This document shows positions 1-8,452 of a stretch of DNA of 64,000 nt, one piece after another (position 1 is the stretch's first letter; every line of letters begins with the position of its first letter). The notes below the pieces were generated by a model, which ran no database searches, was not told where the DNA came from, and saw nothing but the letters and a program-made list of their open reading frames with translations. This DNA is from Coprococcus sp. GTDB taxonomy: Bacteria > Bacillota > Clostridia > Lachnospirales > Lachnospiraceae. Made by a program: the position numbers and the translations under genes. The stretch spans positions 186,001 to 250,000 of the forward strand of contig JAGBHU010000044.1 in the NCBI GenBank assembly GCA_017935345.1. Reading direction: 5' to 3'.

Positions 1-1457
1 GCCGCAAGATTTAGCTTGATATCATCAGCAAGACCAAGTATCTTGCTTACCTTTACCCCCTGCTCCGGCTGCATTTCAAATCTTGTAACCGCAGGACCGC
101 AGCTATAATTCGTTATTGTTACATTGACGCCAAAATTTTCAAGCGTATTTTTCAGTTTGATTGCCGTAGCTCTTACATAGGCATCCCTGTTGGAATTATT
201 ATTTTTTTGCGGCGGTGAAAGAAGGGTCGACGAAGGAAATTTGTATCTTGCTCCCTGCTTATAGCTCTTCTCTCCCTGATTTATTTGTCTCTCTACACCC
301 TTAACCTCTTTATTGATATCGATTTTTTCTTTCTTTTCAGGCCGTTCTACTGCAAACGCAGAATCATAGTAAGGGTCATAATCCTCATTCTTATAGTCTG
401 AAACTTCTTCCGGATGAAGATTTCCGTTGACTGCCCCTGCAAGCACATCCGCATTGGATTTTGTCGATACGGCTTCTGATTTTTTGAGCTTCGCTCTTAC
501 AGGCTTTTCCACACGAACAGGAATATCCGTCTCCTTCTCATCATGCATGACGATTTTTTCCACGCCATTGTTAAAATCAAAGAAATCCTGTTCATTTACA
601 TTTATTTCATGAATTTCCTCCTGATTTTCGAAGAAATCCTTTGGTCCATCCTTTTTCACCGCTCCGGTTCCGGCATTTCTCCTTGCACCTGCCTTTTCCT
701 GAGCTTTTGCTTCACTGTCATACACTTTAAGATTTGAGAAAGATGCCGCGCCTTTTCTTTTGACAGGTTCCTCCTGCATCTCCGACACACGGTTTCTCTT
801 TCTTACGCGTATAGGCGCTTCTTCTTCATCTTCCTCCTGATATTCATCATTTGATGTGAAAATCAATGACTTTATCATATCAATAACAGATATTTCCGTA
901 ATCAATACAAACAATATCACAGCCGCAATAAACATGACAATACAGACACCCGGCACACCAATCACCTTACTTAAAAGGAATACCAATCCGCCACATATGA
1001 TGCCACCGCCTGAATGGTCATGATATCCGTCCATATAAAGAACCTTGACTGATTCAAATTCGGAAGTATATATTACCTGAAACAGCATGGCTATCAGTAT
1101 GAGAACCCCGCCAAAATATATAACCTTTTTTACTATTTTTTTATGAAAGGAATTGGAAATCAGAAATGCAGCGGACAAAAACAGATACAGAGGAAATAAA
1201 TACTCTGCAAATCCAATCAGTCCAAACAAAAAGCCTGTTATGACATTCCCGAATACACCGCATTTTCCAAAATTTGCAATCAGAAGAAATACGGAAAATG
1301 CCAGAATAACAAGAAGCACAACCTCACTTCTTATCTGTTTCTCTCTGGCAGCCGCAAGTGCTTCGGCATTTTTCTCTGCGGCACTCTTTCTGCCTGCTCC
1401 ATTTCTATTTACACTCTTTCTTCCGGTATTTCCGGATTTTCTAACTGTTCCTGCCAT
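1..1457 (-). CDS. ftsK: FtsK/SpoIIIE-family DNA translocase, N-terminal part (cut by window edge)
   Basis: The first 485 codons of a DNA translocase are present; the reading frame is still open at base 1, so the ATPase motor and gamma domain lie outside. The protein starts with a basic stretch, followed by about four membrane segments (residues ~45-190), a long charged linker, and the start of the alpha domain with the YKFPSSTLLSPP-type motif. Proteins of this family pump chromosomal DNA through the division or sporulation septum. The ATG at 1455-1457 is preceded by AGGAGAAG. The gene follows uppP by 9 bp and tepA lies further upstream. In Bacillus subtilis tepA and spoIIIE are also close neighbours, which supports the assignment. 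Whether it acts in vegetative division (FtsK) or sporulation (SpoIIIE) cannot be told from this part. Confidence 0.9.
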   Translation of the reverse strand, partial: MAGTVRKSGNTGRKSVNRNGAGRKSAAEKNAEALAAAREKQIRSEVVLLVILAFSVFLLIANFGKCGVFGNVITGFLFGLIGFAEYLFPLYLFLSAAFLISNSFHKKIVKKVIYFGGVLILIAMLFQVIYTSEFESVKVLYMDGYHDHSGGGIICGGLVFLLSKVIGVPGVCIVMFIAAVILFVLITEISVIDMIKSLIFTSNDEYQEEDEEEAPIRVRKRNRVSEMQEEPVKRKGAASFSNLKVYDSEAKAQEKAGARRNAGTGAVKKDGPKDFFENQEEIHEINVNEQDFFDFNNGVEKIVMHDEKETDIPVRVEKPVRAKLKKSEAVSTKSNADVLAGAVNGNLHPEEVSDYKNEDYDPYYDSAFAVERPEKKEKIDINKEVKGVERQINQGEKSYKQGARYKFPSSTLLSPPQKNNNSNRDAYVRATAIKLKNTLENFGVNVTITNYSCGPAVTRFEMQPEQGVKVSKILGLADDIKLNLA

Positions 1458-1466
1458 TTTCTTCTC

Positions 1467-2342
1467 CTAAAGTACAAAATAACAAACTACCGATAAAATT
1501 CCTGCGCAAAGACAGTAAATTGAAAAACCTTTAAATTTATTCTTTTTAACAGTCAGAAGCATAGCCTTGATACACATATATCCGACTACGGCTGCAACTG
1601 CCATTCCGACAATATAATTCGCAATCTCCGCCGTGGTAAATGAAGTATTTGCCATGTCCGGGATCTCCAAAATAACCGCCCCAAGAATCGCAGGTATTGA
1701 CATGATAAATGAATATTTAACGGCAAATTCTCTGTTGAAGCCACAGGCAAGACCGGCTGTAATCGTACTTCCTGAACGGGATATGCCCGGAAGTGTTGCA
1801 ATACCCTGTGCCAGACCTACAAATACCGAATTCTTATATGTAGCCGTGGAGGCATCCTTGTCTCCACTTTTTAAGTTATCAGCAATAAAAAGCACTATTG
1901 CCGTTACACACAGGCAGATACCCGGTATCAGAAGCGTCTCGCCTGCACCGCCTATGAATTTTTCAAACGGTAATGCAAGACATGTCGTGATTATCGTTGA
2001 AACAATTATCAGCATAACAAAACGTCTGTATGAGGTAGTGATTATTTTTTTATATTCCTTTTTATTCTTGCAAAAGAGATTGCGGATAAAGTAAAATGCA
2101 TTCGTACATGCAAGCCCTACAATGGAACATCCTTCAATAATCAGTTCACCGATATCTTTTCTATAGACTATAAATATGGCAACCAGCGTACCAAGATGAA
2201 GTAATACATCAAACAAAATACCCGTTTCAGTATTGATATGAAAAATATTTTTAAAAATTGCCAAATGCCCTGAACTGCTTACAGGTAAAAACTCCGTTGC
2301 TCCCTGAATAATCCCCATCAGTATTGATTGCAATAATGTCAT
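1467..2342 (-). CDS. uppP: undecaprenyl-diphosphatase UppP (BacA)
   Basis: A 291-residue polytopic membrane protein of normal UppP length. The N-terminus holds the family signature (GIIQGATEFLPVSSSGH, residues ~10-27) with the conserved Glu, and the second signature (PGISRSGSTI) lies near residue 185. UppP dephosphorylates undecaprenyl pyrophosphate at the membrane and recycles the lipid carrier for peptidoglycan and other wall polymers; it also confers bacitracin tolerance. The ATG follows AAGGAGATCAATT. It sits 9 bp upstream of the translocase gene and 62 bp downstream of tepA on the same strand, so co-transcription is likely. Confidence 0.95.
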   Translation of the reverse strand: MTLLQSILMGIIQGATEFLPVSSSGHLAIFKNIFHINTETGILFDVLLHLGTLVAIFIVYRKDIGELIIEGCSIVGLACTNAFYFIRNLFCKNKKEYKKIITTSYRRFVMLIIVSTIITTCLALPFEKFIGGAGETLLIPGICLCVTAIVLFIADNLKSGDKDASTATYKNSVFVGLAQGIATLPGISRSGSTITAGLACGFNREFAVKYSFIMSIPAILGAVILEIPDMANTSFTTAEIANYIVGMAVAAVVGYMCIKAMLLTVKKNKFKGFSIYCLCAGILSVVCYFVL

Positions 2343-2404
2343 AATTGATCTCCTTAATATCCTTTATTCCATTGATATCCATCGTAAATGAATTATCGTT
2401 TTAT

Positions 2405-3103
2405 TTATAATTCACACTCTCTGTGCATTTTACTATCATTTCCACAATTTATCAAGTCATATAAATTCGACAGAGCCTTATCGATGCCGCCGACCTTGTC
2501 TATAATACCTGCATTTACCGCTTCTATGCCCACAAGCACCGAGCCGATATCCTTTGAAAGCTCGGTGGTATTAAACATGATGCGCCTCAGCTTTTCTTCC
2601 TCAATATCGGAATGTGACGAGGTAAATTTAATAATTCTGTCCTGCATTCTCTCGATATATTCATAATTTTGCTTTACACCCAATACGGTTCCGTTCATTC
2701 TAATCGGATGAACCACCATTGTTGCCGTCGGAACAATATATGACACATCCCCCGAAACAGCCAGCGGAACCCCAATTGAATGACTGCCGCCCAGAACCAG
2801 CGTAACGACAGGCTTACTAAGTGATGACAGCATTTCTGCTATGGCAAGACCGGCTTCTACATCACCGCCTACCGTATTCAGCAATACAAGAACTCCTTTG
2901 ATACTCTCATCATCCTCTGCTATGGCAAGCTCAGGAAGTATATGCTCATATTTCGTGGATTTTGTATTATCGGGAAGATTCTCATGCCCTTCTACCTCTC
3001 CTATAATGCTCATCAGCAATATATTGTATTTATTTTTGTTGCCGGATATGATTAACTGGCCGTTTTCTTTTATAAGCTCCTGTCTTTTTAATTCCTTATC
3101 CAT
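2405..3103 (-). CDS. tepA: ClpP-fold serine protease, TepA family
   Basis: A 232-residue cytosolic protein with the ClpP/crotonase fold. The probable catalytic Ser109 lies in GGSHSIG and His132 in VVHPIR, in the same order as in ClpP. The family (TepA/YmfB) was linked to protein secretion and to degradation of spore proteins or signal peptides in Bacillus, but its substrates are not settled. The location just upstream of uppP and an ftsK/spoIIIE gene matches the Bacillus tepA neighbourhood. The start has a strong AGGGGG-type ribosome site. The protein lacks a signal peptide, so it is not an SppA. Confidence 0.85.
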   Translation of the reverse strand: MDKELKRQELIKENGQLIISGNKNKYNILLMSIIGEVEGHENLPDNTKSTKYEHILPELAIAEDDESIKGVLVLLNTVGGDVEAGLAIAEMLSSLSKPVVTLVLGGSHSIGVPLAVSGDVSYIVPTATMVVHPIRMNGTVLGVKQNYEYIERMQDRIIKFTSSHSDIEEEKLRRIMFNTTELSKDIGSVLVGIEAVNAGIIDKVGGIDKALSNLYDLINCGNDSKMHRECEL

Positions 3104-3121
3104 AATTACCCCCTATGAAAC

Positions 3122-3154
3122 AATTAAGAAGGAACAAAATTGCCCTTCTTAATT
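3122..3154 (-). terminator. hairpin after the GH94 gene
   Basis: Perfect 11-bp inverted repeat (AATTAAGAAGG at 3122-3132 with CCTTCTTAATT at 3144-3154) lies between the GH94 stop codon and the tepA start. Read on the minus strand it is followed by a modest T-rich stretch. It probably terminates or attenuates transcription from the phosphorylase gene. Confidence 0.65.
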
Positions 3155-3197
3155 ATTATGGGTGTAAATATATGAAATATACATTTACGGTTTTATA

Positions 3198-5597
3198 TTA
3201 CATGGTAAGGATAATTTCATTTTCATCCTCTAATTGATTTGCCGGAATATAATTATTTTCCATTACCTTTCCGTTCAGCTTAAGCTCCGTATATCCGCTT
3301 TCATGTCCGTTTGGATTCAGAACCTTTATATTCAGCTTTTTGCCTCTGAATACCTTGAATATTTCAAATTCCTTCCAATCTGAAGGTACGGCAGGGGCAA
3401 TTTTTATTCCGTTAAAATCAGGTCTCATACCCATGATACCTTCCACACAGCCAACCATACAGGTTGATGCTGTACCGGTAAGCCAATGTACATGGGAACG
3501 TCCTTCAAACGGACTTCCAACTGATTCGGTAAACTGTCCATGACAATATGGCTCTAATTTTCTTATCTCGGCTCTGTCATTCATAGATGCAGGCGAGCTT
3601 TCGTTAAAATATTCAAATGCTCTGTTACCATGACCCATAAGTGCCTCTGCAAGAATAATCCAACCCTGTGGCTGTGAGAATATACCTGCATTTTCCTTTG
3701 TACCTGCATTAAACAGTAACATAAGAGCACCATCAAAAGCATAATCCTTGTATGGAGGGAACATCAATCTTACACCATATTCGGTATTCAGCTCTCTATG
3801 TACCGATTCCAGTGCCAGTTCCGACTGCTTTCTTGATGCAAGTCCGCTTATAACAGCCCAAGACTGTGGATTCAGCCACATGCTTGCTTCTTTATCATGC
3901 TTAGAGCCGATAACCATACCATCCTCTTTATAGCCACGGATAAATCTGTCATCTTCCCAGCATTTTTCCTGAATGGTCTGACCCATTTTATACTGAATAT
4001 CATTGATATAATCAATATACGCTGAATCATTCTTCATTTCTGCAAAATACTTAATTACCGTCATTGCATAGTAGAGCTGCATGGCTACAAATGTAGATTC
4101 GCCTCGTTTTCCAAGTCTTAAGCAGTCATTCCAGTCTGCATGAAGTCCGGCAGGCATACCATTATTACCAAGTCTGTTCATGGAGAAGCTGATTGCTCTC
4201 TTCAAATGCTCATAAACCGTTCCTTCGTCACGATTTGCAAATGGTATTACCTCATCAATAAAGTTGATATTTCCCGATTCGGAAATGTATTTATAAATCG
4301 TCGGGAAGAGCCATAGCGCATCATCTGCTCTATATGCAGGATGACCTGTCTCCTTTACATAGGAAGGATCATCCGGCGTATCCTCATGTCCCGGATTATG
4401 TGTAAACTTAACAAGCGGAAGTCCGCCGCCGTTATCTACCTGAGCTGACAGCATAAACCTGATTTTCTCAAGCGCCATTTCAGGTGCCAGATGGATAATA
4501 CCCTGAATATCCTGTACCGTATCTCTGTATCCATAACCGTTTCTGAGTCCGCAATATGAGAATGAAGCTGCTCTTGACCATATAAATGTCATAAAGCACT
4601 GGTATGAATTCCATGTATTAATCATGTTGTTAAATGACTCACTCGGTGTCTTTACCTGAAAATGATTCAGTTTACCGTGCCAGTATGCCTTCAGTTCCTC
4701 AAGCTCTTCCTGACATTTCGTTTTTGAATCCGCATAATCGGCAATAATAGCATCCGCTGCTTCTGCATTTTTCATACCAAGTATAAATGCAAATTCTTTT
4801 GTTTCGCCCGGAAGAAGTGTAAGCTTTGTCGCAAGTGCTCCGCAACTGTTTGAATTGTAATTCAGCTTATTTCCGCAGGTTCCGTTTAAGACGCCTACAG
4901 GATTTGAATAGTTGTGATATCTTCCAAGAAACTCCTCTCTGTCACCACAATAGGAATCCACGGACGCACCTGCCAGCGCAAAGAAACGGTTTTTTGATTC
5001 GTTTCCGTCCACAGCGTCATCTTTAATATTCTCATTGATTACCTGAAGTATCTTATTCTCCATAAAATAAGTCTTGGTAATAAACAATGTATACTGCAGA
5101 TTGACTTGATCCTGCTCGTAGTTACAATCATTTGTAAATTCACAATAGCCTGTGGCTGTCAGATTACGCACCTTATCGGAATGATTTGTAAGCTTTACCT
5201 TCCAAACCTCATATGTTTTGTCAAGCGGAACATAGTAAAGCACCTCTGATTTTATATCAGAATATTCAGCCGAAATATTGGTATAAGCTGTTCCATGATG
5301 ACATTCACTCTTATAGACTGACAAATCCTTTCCTACAGGCTGCCATGATGCTGACCAATAATCAGCGGTATCATCATCCCTAAGATAAATATATCTTCCC
5401 GGCTGGTCAAAATTATTAAAGATATATCTGATTATTCTGCCGTTTGCTCCTGATTTCTCAAAGCTGTAACCTCCGGCATTATTCGAAATAATAGCACCAT
5501 ATTCAGGCGAGCCCAAATAATTCGCCCAAGGTGCAGGCGTATCCGGTCTGTCAATTACATATTCTTTATTCGCTTCATCAAAATAGCCAAATCTCAT
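3198..5597 (-). CDS. GH94 family disaccharide phosphorylase (cellobiose/chitobiose phosphorylase type)
   Basis: The 799-residue protein has the full GH94 layout: an N-terminal beta-sandwich opening with MRFGYFDEANKEYVI, a helical linker around residues 300-340, an (alpha/alpha)6 barrel and a C-terminal beta domain. The catalytic acid is Asp491 in the DWNDCL motif. GH94 enzymes split beta-linked disaccharides with inorganic phosphate, giving a sugar-1-phosphate and saving ATP. There is no signal peptide, so it acts in the cytoplasm on imported sugar. Sequence alone does not separate cellobiose, cellobionate, chitobiose or laminaribiose specificity. A cellulase gene at 22.4-23.9 kb makes a beta-glucan product a reasonable substrate. 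The start follows AAAGGGGAAC. Confidence 0.88.
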   Translation of the reverse strand: MRFGYFDEANKEYVIDRPDTPAPWANYLGSPEYGAIISNNAGGYSFEKSGANGRIIRYIFNNFDQPGRYIYLRDDDTADYWSASWQPVGKDLSVYKSECHHGTAYTNISAEYSDIKSEVLYYVPLDKTYEVWKVKLTNHSDKVRNLTATGYCEFTNDCNYEQDQVNLQYTLFITKTYFMENKILQVINENIKDDAVDGNESKNRFFALAGASVDSYCGDREEFLGRYHNYSNPVGVLNGTCGNKLNYNSNSCGALATKLTLLPGETKEFAFILGMKNAEAADAIIADYADSKTKCQEELEELKAYWHGKLNHFQVKTPSESFNNMINTWNSYQCFMTFIWSRAASFSYCGLRNGYGYRDTVQDIQGIIHLAPEMALEKIRFMLSAQVDNGGGLPLVKFTHNPGHEDTPDDPSYVKETGHPAYRADDALWLFPTIYKYISESGNINFIDEVIPFANRDEGTVYEHLKRAISFSMNRLGNNGMPAGLHADWNDCLRLGKRGESTFVAMQLYYAMTVIKYFAEMKNDSAYIDYINDIQYKMGQTIQEKCWEDDRFIRGYKEDGMVIGSKHDKEASMWLNPQSWAVISGLASRKQSELALESVHRELNTEYGVRLMFPPYKDYAFDGALMLLFNAGTKENAGIFSQPQGWIILAEALMGHGNRAFEYFNESSPASMNDRAEIRKLEPYCHGQFTESVGSPFEGRSHVHWLTGTASTCMVGCVEGIMGMRPDFNGIKIAPAVPSDWKEFEIFKVFRGKKLNIKVLNPNGHESGYTELKLNGKVMENNYIPANQLEDENEIILTM

Positions 5598-5680
5598 GTA
5601 CGTTCCCCTTTACGTTATTTTATTTTTTATCTCTGTTGATTTATCTTTTGCTTTTACCATTTGCTGTTTATCTTTTGTTC

Positions 5681-7783
5681 TTATACTGTTGCTGCATCCT
5701 TCAGGCTCAGGCTTATTCTTCCTGCTCTCTCATCAATCTTGATAACCTTAACCGTAACCTCATCACCGACATTTACAACATCTTCAACCTTCTCTACTCT
5801 TCTGTCTGAAAGCTTTGATATATGGATGAGACCGTCTTTATTTGGAGCAAGTGATACGATAGCACCACAATCAATAACCTTAACAACCTTGCCTGTATAA
5901 TTCATTCCTACCTCAAGAGGCTCAACAATCATGTTAATCATATGCACTGCCTTGTCCATGCCTGCCTGATCAACACCACAAATGGATACTCTTCCTTCAT
6001 CATCGATATCAATCTTGACACCTGTTTCCTCAATGATTGTATTAATCGTCTTACCTCTCTGTCCGATAACTTCACCAATCTTCTCAGGGTCAATCTTAAT
6101 CTGGATAATCTTTGGCGCATATTCATTTACCTGTGGTCTTGGAGCACTGATAGCAGGTGCCATACAGGTATCCATGATAAAGAATCTTGCCTCTCTCGTT
6201 CTTGCAATAGCCTCTTCAACGATAGCTCTTGTAAGACCGTGAATCTTAATATCCATCTGAATGGCTGTAATACCATCCTTTGTACCTGTTACCTTGAAAT
6301 CCATATCGCCGAAGAAATCTTCAAGTCCCTGAATATCCGTAAGTACGATATAATCATCATCTGTATCACCTGTAACAAGACCGCAGGATATACCTGCAAC
6401 CATTTTCTTGATTGGAACGCCGGCAGCCATAAGCGACATACATGAAGCACATGTAGAAGCCATCGATGTAGAGCCGTTTGACTCAAATGTCTCTGATACG
6501 GTTCTGATAGCATATGGAAACTCCTCAGGTGAAGGAAGTACAGGAATGAGCGCTCTCTCTGCAAGTGCACCATGTCCGATTTCACGACGTCCCGGTCCTC
6601 TTGATACCTTTGTTTCTCCTACGGAATAGGATGGGAAGTTGTAATGATGCATATATCTCTTTGATACAACATTCTCATCAAGTCCGTCTACCTTCTGAAT
6701 CTCTGAAAGCGGAGCAAGTGTTGTTATATTGCATATCTGTGTCTGTCCTCTTGTAAACATTGCAGAACCATGAACTCTTGGAATAATGTCTGTTTCTGCT
6801 GCAAGTGGTCTAATCTGATTAATCGCACGTCCGTCAGGTCTCTTGTGGTCTTTCAGAATCATCTTTCTTACAGTTTTCTTCTGATACTGATAAAGAGCCT
6901 CAGGAATCAGAGCAAGCCACTCTTCATTCTCTGCAAATGCTTCTTCAAATTTTTCTCTTATCTGTCTGATATTCTCTTCTCTTACCTGCTTCTCATCCGT
7001 AAATACGGCAACCTCCATTTCAGCAGGGGAAACAATCTCCTTCATCGCTGCAAATAACTCATCCGGTATTGCACAGCTTACATACTCATGCTTTGGCTTA
7101 CCTACTTCTGCAACCATCTTATTGATAAATTCAATAATTGAAAGGTTTACATCATGAGCCTTATAAATAGCTTCAATCATTTTTGCTTCAGGAATTTCAT
7201 TTGCTCCTGCTTCAATCATAATAACCTTCGTACTTGTTGATGCAACTGTCAGCTTTAAGTCACCCTCAGCCCACTGCTTCTGTGAAGGATTGATAATGAA
7301 CTCTCCGTCAATCATACCAACCTGTGTCATGGCACATGGTCCGCAGAAAGGAACATCTGATATTGCTGTTGCTATAGCGGAACCAAGCATGGCAACAATT
7401 TCAGGTCTGCACTCAGGGTCAACGGATGTAACAAGGTTATTCAGCGTAACATCATTTCTGTAATCCTTTGGGAATAAAGGACGCATCGGTCTGTCTATAA
7501 CTCTTGAAGTAAGGACAGCATTTTCTGATGCCTTACCTTCTCTCTTATTAAAGCCTCCCGGTATCTTACCTACCGCATAAAGCTTCTCTTCATATTCAAC
7601 ACTAAGCGGGAAAAAATCGATTCCTTCTCTTGGCTTTTCAGATGCCGTAATTGTTGATAAAACCGTTGTGTCTCCATAATGCATAAATGCCGCGCCGTTT
7701 GCCTGTGCAGCAACTCTTCCGATATCTACTGAGAGTGTTCTGCCGGCAATTTCCATCGAGTATCTCTTAAATTCTTTACTCAT
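5681..7783 (-). CDS. pnp: polynucleotide phosphorylase
   Basis: The 700-residue protein contains two RNase PH-like domains (residues ~1-210 and ~310-540) separated by a helical domain, then a KH domain with the GQRG loop (~555-615) and a C-terminal S1 domain. The conserved acidic catalytic stretch (GDMDFKVTGT) is intact. PNPase degrades RNA 3'-to-5' with phosphate, in the cytoplasm, as part of the mRNA decay machinery. I place the start at 7783 because this ATG follows AGGAG by a normal distance and MSKEFKRYSMEIAGR matches the family N-terminus; the frame is open 22 codons further but without a ribosome site. It lies downstream of rpsO, the usual bacterial order. Confidence 0.96.
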   Translation of the reverse strand: MSKEFKRYSMEIAGRTLSVDIGRVAAQANGAAFMHYGDTTVLSTITASEKPREGIDFFPLSVEYEEKLYAVGKIPGGFNKREGKASENAVLTSRVIDRPMRPLFPKDYRNDVTLNNLVTSVDPECRPEIVAMLGSAIATAISDVPFCGPCAMTQVGMIDGEFIINPSQKQWAEGDLKLTVASTSTKVIMIEAGANEIPEAKMIEAIYKAHDVNLSIIEFINKMVAEVGKPKHEYVSCAIPDELFAAMKEIVSPAEMEVAVFTDEKQVREENIRQIREKFEEAFAENEEWLALIPEALYQYQKKTVRKMILKDHKRPDGRAINQIRPLAAETDIIPRVHGSAMFTRGQTQICNITTLAPLSEIQKVDGLDENVVSKRYMHHYNFPSYSVGETKVSRGPGRREIGHGALAERALIPVLPSPEEFPYAIRTVSETFESNGSTSMASTCASCMSLMAAGVPIKKMVAGISCGLVTGDTDDDYIVLTDIQGLEDFFGDMDFKVTGTKDGITAIQMDIKIHGLTRAIVEEAIARTREARFFIMDTCMAPAISAPRPQVNEYAPKIIQIKIDPEKIGEVIGQRGKTINTIIEETGVKIDIDDEGRVSICGVDQAGMDKAVHMINMIVEPLEVGMNYTGKVVKVIDCGAIVSLAPNKDGLIHISKLSDRRVEKVEDVVNVGDEVTVKVIKIDERAGRISLSLKDAATV

Positions 7784-7812
7784 TTCTTCATCTCCTATAA
7801 AAATAATATTTA

Positions 7813-7904
7813 TTGTGGAAGACGTCGAAACAACTGCAAAAAATACCATTTTTAAAGTTGCAAAATGATGTTCTTTGCAGAAGTCTCGATATGTCTTTCC
7901 ACAA
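7813..7904 (-). promoter_or_regulatory. long stem-loop in the pnp leader
   Basis: The pnp 5' untranslated region folds into a long hairpin. Outer arms TTGTGGAAGAC (7813-7823) and GTCTTTCCACAA (7893-7904) pair with one bulge, and inner arms CTGCAAA (7834-7840) and TTTGCAG (7874-7880) continue it. In E. coli the pnp leader has a hairpin that is cut by RNase III and lets PNPase repress its own synthesis. The structure here is visible; an autoregulatory role is inferred by analogy. Confidence 0.6.
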
Positions 7905-7912
7905 TCCTTTAA

Positions 7913-7941
7913 ATTTTAACATAGATATAATTAAAAAACAA
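7913..7941 (-). promoter_or_regulatory. sigma-A type promoter for pnp
   Basis: TTGTTT (7936-7941) and TAAAAT (7913-7918) are separated by 17 bp on the minus strand. The predicted transcript begins just upstream of the leader stem-loop. It lies downstream of the rpsO terminator, so pnp can be expressed independently. Confidence 0.6.
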
Positions 7942-7983
7942 TAAATAAAGTTCTAAAAATCAAATTCTCCTTAAAACAAACAA

Positions 7984-8017
7984 ACTCCCCGACTACTATA
8001 TATAATAGTCGGGGAGT
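7984..8017 (-). terminator. intrinsic terminator of rpsO
   Basis: A perfect 12-bp stem (ACTCCCCGACTA at 7984-7995 with TAGTCGGGGAGT at 8006-8017) is followed on the minus strand by a T-rich run. It lies 28 bp after the rpsO stop codon. Confidence 0.9.
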
Positions 8018-8044
8018 CATCCCATCTGCAAAAAGCAATTGAAA

Positions 8045-8311
8045 TTACTTTCTTAAGCCAAGGCTCTCGATAAGCTTTCTGTAACGCTCAATATCCTTAC
8101 TCTTAAGGTATGCAAGCATATTTCTTCTCTGACCAACCATCTTAAGAAGACCACGATTTGAGTGATGATCCTTTGGATTAGCTTTAAAGTGACCGTTTAA
8201 GTCATTGATTCTTGCTGTAAGAAGTGCAACCTGAACCTCAGGTGAACCTGTATCATTTGCATCCTTACCATACTTAGCGATAATTTCCTGCTTCTGTTCC
8301 TTTGTTATCAT
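8045..8311 (-). CDS. rpsO: 30S ribosomal protein S15
   Basis: The 88-residue product has the normal length and sequence of S15, including the [16 protein letters not shown] and [15 protein letters not shown] motifs that contact 16S rRNA. S15 is a primary binder in assembly of the 30S platform. The ATG follows AGGAGGTTTGTT. The gene has its own strong promoter, a structured leader and a terminator, and precedes pnp. Confidence 0.98.
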   Translation of the reverse strand: MITKEQKQEIIAKYGKDANDTGSPEVQVALLTARINDLNGHFKANPKDHHSNRGLLKMVGQRRNMLAYLKSKDIERYRKLIESLGLRK

Positions 8312-8329
8312 AATAACAAACCTCCTAAA

Positions 8330-8395
8330 TTAAATATACATGGCTAATACCGAGTATAAGGTTGGAGTATCCTTAAACTAAGCACTAGCTGACCT
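8330..8395 (-). promoter_or_regulatory. structured rpsO leader, candidate S15 autoregulatory element
   Basis: On the minus strand, GCTAGTGC (complement of 8382-8389) can pair with GTATTAGC (complement of 8343-8350) over eight positions, including two G-T wobbles. Inside, AAGG pairs with CCTT. The fold ends just upstream of the ribosome site. Several bacteria use an S15-binding leader to shut off rpsO translation; known S15 leaders differ between phyla, so this is a candidate only. Confidence 0.45.
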
Positions 8396-8400
8396 TGTGC

Positions 8401-8429
8401 ATTGTAGCATATCTTTTTCAATATGTAAA
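8401..8429 (-). promoter_or_regulatory. extended -10 promoter of rpsO
   Basis: TTTACA (8424-8429) and TACAAT (8401-8406) are 17 bp apart on the minus strand, with TGC directly before the -10 (extended -10). The transcript would start near 8395. Confidence 0.75.
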
Positions 8430-8452
8430 CAACATTTTCACAGTCATTCGCT

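Noticed and set aside
5598-5680. Terminator in the gap between pnp and GH94
   Set aside because: The stretch is T-rich but I find no convincing inverted repeat.
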